Of a stretch of 64,000 bases of DNA, positions 61,424 through 64,000 are shown piece by piece; the stretch's first letter is position 1; each line of letters begins with the position of its first letter. The notes beneath the pieces were generated by a model. It worked only from the letters and a program-made list of their open reading frames with translations, searched no databases and was not told where the DNA came from. The DNA lies in assembly GCF_009861505.1 (NCBI RefSeq), contig NZ_WTFT01000011.1, positions 1 to 64,000 of the forward strand. The letters run 5' to 3'. The position numbers and the translations under genes are program-made. The stretch comes from Pseudomonas izuensis. GTDB taxonomy: Bacteria > Pseudomonadota > Gammaproteobacteria > Pseudomonadales > Pseudomonadaceae.

Positions 61424-64000
61424 ATGTTGATCCTGCGCGGCGCTCCTGCCCTTTCTGCCTTTCGCCACAGCAAGCTCCTTGAGCAACTGAGCCAGAAGGT
61501 TCCGGCTGTCAGTGGCCTGTATGCTGAATTCGCTCACTTCGCCGAAGTTACCGGCGTCCTGACCGGCGACGAACAGCAGGTGCTTGCGCGCCTTCTGAAA
61601 TACGGTCCAAGCGTTCCGGTACAAGAACCGACCGGTCGTCTGTTCCTGGTGTTGCCGCGTTTCGGCACCATCTCGCCATGGTCGAGCAAGGCCAGTGACA
61701 TCGCCCGCAACTGTGGCCTGGCGAAAATCCAGCGCCTGGAACGCGGCATTGCGTTCTACGTGGCCGGCCAATTCAGCGACGCTGACGCTCAGCTGATCGC
61801 TGACGGTCTGCACGACCGCATGACCCAGATCGTCCTGGGCAACCTGGAGCAGGCTGCCGGCCTGTTCAGCCACGCCGAACCCAAGCCCCTGACCGCCATC
61901 GACGTGTTGGGTGGCGGCCGCGCCGCGCTGGAGAAAGCCAACACCGAGCTGGGCCTGGCCCTGGCTGAGGACGAGATCGACTACCTGGTCAACGCCTTCG
62001 TCGGCTTGAAGCGCAACCCGCACGACATCGAACTGATGATGTTCGCCCAGGCGAACTCCGAGCACTGCCGTCACAAGATTTTCAACGCCAGTTGGGACAT
62101 CGACGGCCAGAGCCAGGAAAAAAGCCTGTTCGGCATGATCAAGAACACCTACCAGATGCACAACGAAGGCGTTCTGTCGGCTTACAAGGACAACGCTTCG
62201 GTGATCGTCGGTTCCGTGGCCGGGCGTTTCTTCCCGGATCCTGAGACCCGCCAGTACGGCGCGGTGCAGGAACCGGTGCACATCCTGATGAAGGTTGAAA
62301 CCCACAACCACCCGACCGCGATTGCCCCGTTCCCGGGTGCGTCCACCGGTTCCGGCGGCGAGATCCGTGACGAAGGCGCGACCGGTCGTGGTGCCAAGCC
62401 GAAAGCCGGCCTGACCGGTTTCACCGTGTCCAACCTGCAGATCCCTGGCTTCGAACAGCCGTGGGAAGTGCCGTACGGCAAGCCCGAGCGCATCGTCACC
62501 GCGCTGGACATCATGATCGAAGGCCCATTGGGCGGCGCGGCGTTCAACAACGAGTTCGGCCGTCCGGCGCTGACCGGTTACTTCCGCACCTTCGAACAAT
62601 CGATCTCCACACCTCATGGTGATGAAGTTCGCGGTTACCACAAGCCGATCATGTTGGCCGGCGGCATGGGCAACATCCGTGAAGAACACGTCAAGAAAGG
62701 CGAGATCGTCGTCGGCTCCAAGCTGATCGTGCTCGGCGGCCCGGCGATGCTGATCGGCCTGGGTGGCGGTGCAGCTTCCTCCATGGCCACCGGCACCAGC
62801 TCGGCAGACCTGGACTTCGCTTCGGTACAGCGCGAAAACCCGGAAATGGAACGTCGCTGCCAGGAAGTCATCGACCGTTGCTGGCAACTGGGTGACAAGA
62901 ACCCGATCAGCTTCATCCACGACGTGGGTGCGGGCGGTCTGTCCAACGCCTTCCCGGAACTGGTCAACGACGGCGACCGCGGTGGCCGTTTCGAACTGCG
63001 CAACATTCCAAACGACGAGCCGGGCATGGCCCCGCACGAAATCTGGTCCAACGAATCCCAGGAACGTTACGTTCTGGCTGTCGGCCCGGCTGACTTCGAG
63101 CGCTTCAAGGCGATCTGCGAACGCGAGCGTTGCCCGTTCGCCGTGGTCGGCGAAGCCACTGCCGAGCCGCAACTGACCGTCACCGACAGCCATTTCGGCA
63201 ACAGCCCGGTGGACATGCCGCTGGAAGTGCTGCTGGGTAAAGCGCCACGCATGCACCGTTCGGTGGTGCGTGAAGCCGAACTGGGTGATGACTTCGATCC
63301 GTCGACCCTGAACATCGCCGACTGCGTCGAGCGCGTTCTGCATCACCCGGCCGTGGCCAGCAAAAGCTTCCTGATCACCATCGGCGACCGCACCATCACC
63401 GGCCTCGTGGCCCGTGACCAGATGGTCGGCCCGTGGCAGGTTCCGGTGGCCGACGTTGCCGTCACCGCCACCAGCTTCGACGTCTACACCGGTGAAGCCA
63501 TGGCCATGGGCGAGCGCACTCCGCTGGCACTGCTGGACGCTCCGGCGTCGGGCCGCATGGCCATCGGCGAAACCCTGACCAACATCGCAGCCTCGCGCAT
63601 CGGCAAGATCTCCGACATCAAGCTGTCGGCGAACTGGATGTCCGCCGCCGGTCACCCGGGTGAAGACGCGCGTCTGTACGACACTGTGAAAGCGGTCGGC
63701 ATGGAATTGTGCCCGGAGCTGGGCATCACCATTCCGGTGGGCAAGGACTCGATGTCCATGGCCACCCGCTGGAGCGACGAAGGCGTGGACAAGTCCGTCA
63801 CCTCGCCGATGTCGCTGATCGTGACCGGTTTCGCGCCAGTGACTGACATCCGTCAGACCCTGACCCCGCAACTGCGCATGGACAAGGGCACCACCGACCT
63901 GATTCTGATTGACCTGGGTCGTGGCCAGAACCGCATGGGCGCCTCGATCCTGGCCCAGGTTCACGGCAAGCTCGGCAAGCAGGCTCCGGACGTCGATGAC
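61424..64000 (+). CDS. purL: Phosphoribosylformylglycinamidine synthase (3' end beyond window)
   Basis: This is the large single-chain PurL of purine synthesis, which makes FGAM from FGAR, glutamine and ATP. The 859 codons in the window start [19 protein letters not shown] and stay open to the end. Visible blocks are [36 protein letters not shown] (ATP and metal site), [28 protein letters not shown] and [10 protein letters not shown]. The full enzyme is about 1300 residues, so the last third with the glutaminase domain lies outside. The long minus-strand frame opposite it is a shadow. Confidence 0.97.
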   Translation, partial: MLILRGAPALSAFRHSKLLEQLSQKVPAVSGLYAEFAHFAEVTGVLTGDEQQVLARLLKYGPSVPVQEPTGRLFLVLPRFGTISPWSSKASDIARNCGLAKIQRLERGIAFYVAGQFSDADAQLIADGLHDRMTQIVLGNLEQAAGLFSHAEPKPLTAIDVLGGGRAALEKANTELGLALAEDEIDYLVNAFVGLKRNPHDIELMMFAQANSEHCRHKIFNASWDIDGQSQEKSLFGMIKNTYQMHNEGVLSAYKDNASVIVGSVAGRFFPDPETRQYGAVQEPVHILMKVETHNHPTAIAPFPGASTGSGGEIRDEGATGRGAKPKAGLTGFTVSNLQIPGFEQPWEVPYGKPERIVTALDIMIEGPLGGAAFNNEFGRPALTGYFRTFEQSISTPHGDEVRGYHKPIMLAGGMGNIREEHVKKGEIVVGSKLIVLGGPAMLIGLGGGAASSMATGTSSADLDFASVQRENPEMERRCQEVIDRCWQLGDKNPISFIHDVGAGGLSNAFPELVNDGDRGGRFELRNIPNDEPGMAPHEIWSNESQERYVLAVGPADFERFKAICERERCPFAVVGEATAEPQLTVTDSHFGNSPVDMPLEVLLGKAPRMHRSVVREAELGDDFDPSTLNIADCVERVLHHPAVASKSFLITIGDRTITGLVARDQMVGPWQVPVADVAVTATSFDVYTGEAMAMGERTPLALLDAPASGRMAIGETLTNIAASRIGKISDIKLSANWMSAAGHPGEDARLYDTVKAVGMELCPELGITIPVGKDSMSMATRWSDEGVDKSVTSPMSLIVTGFAPVTDIRQTLTPQLRMDKGTTDLILIDLGRGQNRMGASILAQVHGKLGKQAPDVDD

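Overview
The window is a piece of a Pseudomonas chromosome, most likely from the P. fluorescens group. This rests on the protein sequences, the high GC content, the runs of core genes in familiar pseudomonad order, and many copies of the pseudomonad REP palindrome (core GGGAGCGRGCYTGCYCGCGA), usually as head-to-head pairs in intergenic spaces. No direct species marker such as 16S rRNA is present.

Layout. Positions 1-2400 are a scarred zone: a poly-C edge, an MFS transporter fragment, a DUF4917-like fragment and a PhoD-like phosphatase whose 3' half is replaced by the C-terminus of a recombinase-like protein. Positions 2.5-7.6 kb hold an Abi_2/AbiF-type HEPN protein, the mlaA lipoprotein gene with a small partner, an OmpR/EnvZ-type two-component pair and a small two-TM ion channel. 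Positions 7.7-12.8 kb (minus strand) encode the NAD-dependent molybdenum formate dehydrogenase FdsGBAD, four genes coupled by 1-4 base overlaps. Positions 13-15.8 kb form a pocket of small, broken or unknown genes (a frameshifted bPH-domain gene, a secreted protein, a DUF3916 protein) that ends at tRNA-Leu(CAA).

From 16 kb the content is core. queA-tgt-yajC-secD-secF cover queuosine modification of tRNA and protein export. Next come a glycine-zipper protein, suhB, trmJ and cysE, then the complete Fe-S assembly operon iscRSUA-hscBA-fdx-iscX, in which the cysteine supplier CysE sits directly upstream. Then ndk, rlmN, pilW, rodZ, ispG, hisS, yfgM, bamB and der. IspG and RlmN are themselves Fe-S enzymes. 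After der come a methionine aminotransferase and omega-amidase pair, leuA with a candidate attenuator, an M23 peptidase with xseA, and a TauE/SafE permease.

The last third joins pepA-holC-(hypothetical), the divergent lptF-lptG pair, lepA-lepB-rnc-era-recO-pdxJ, mltF, and the start of purL, which runs off the window. In P. aeruginosa, as I recall it, these blocks lie apart, so their adjacency here points to rearrangement or an assembly join.

The best candidates for something new are the Abi_2 HEPN gene with a structured, T-tract-ended element directly upstream (an AbiF-like toxin/RNA arrangement), the phosphatase-recombinase chimera, the leuA leader/attenuator, and a 39-codon ORF sitting where a DUF4845 gene is expected between lepB and rnc. 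No CRISPR array, rRNA, prophage or intact insertion sequence was seen.
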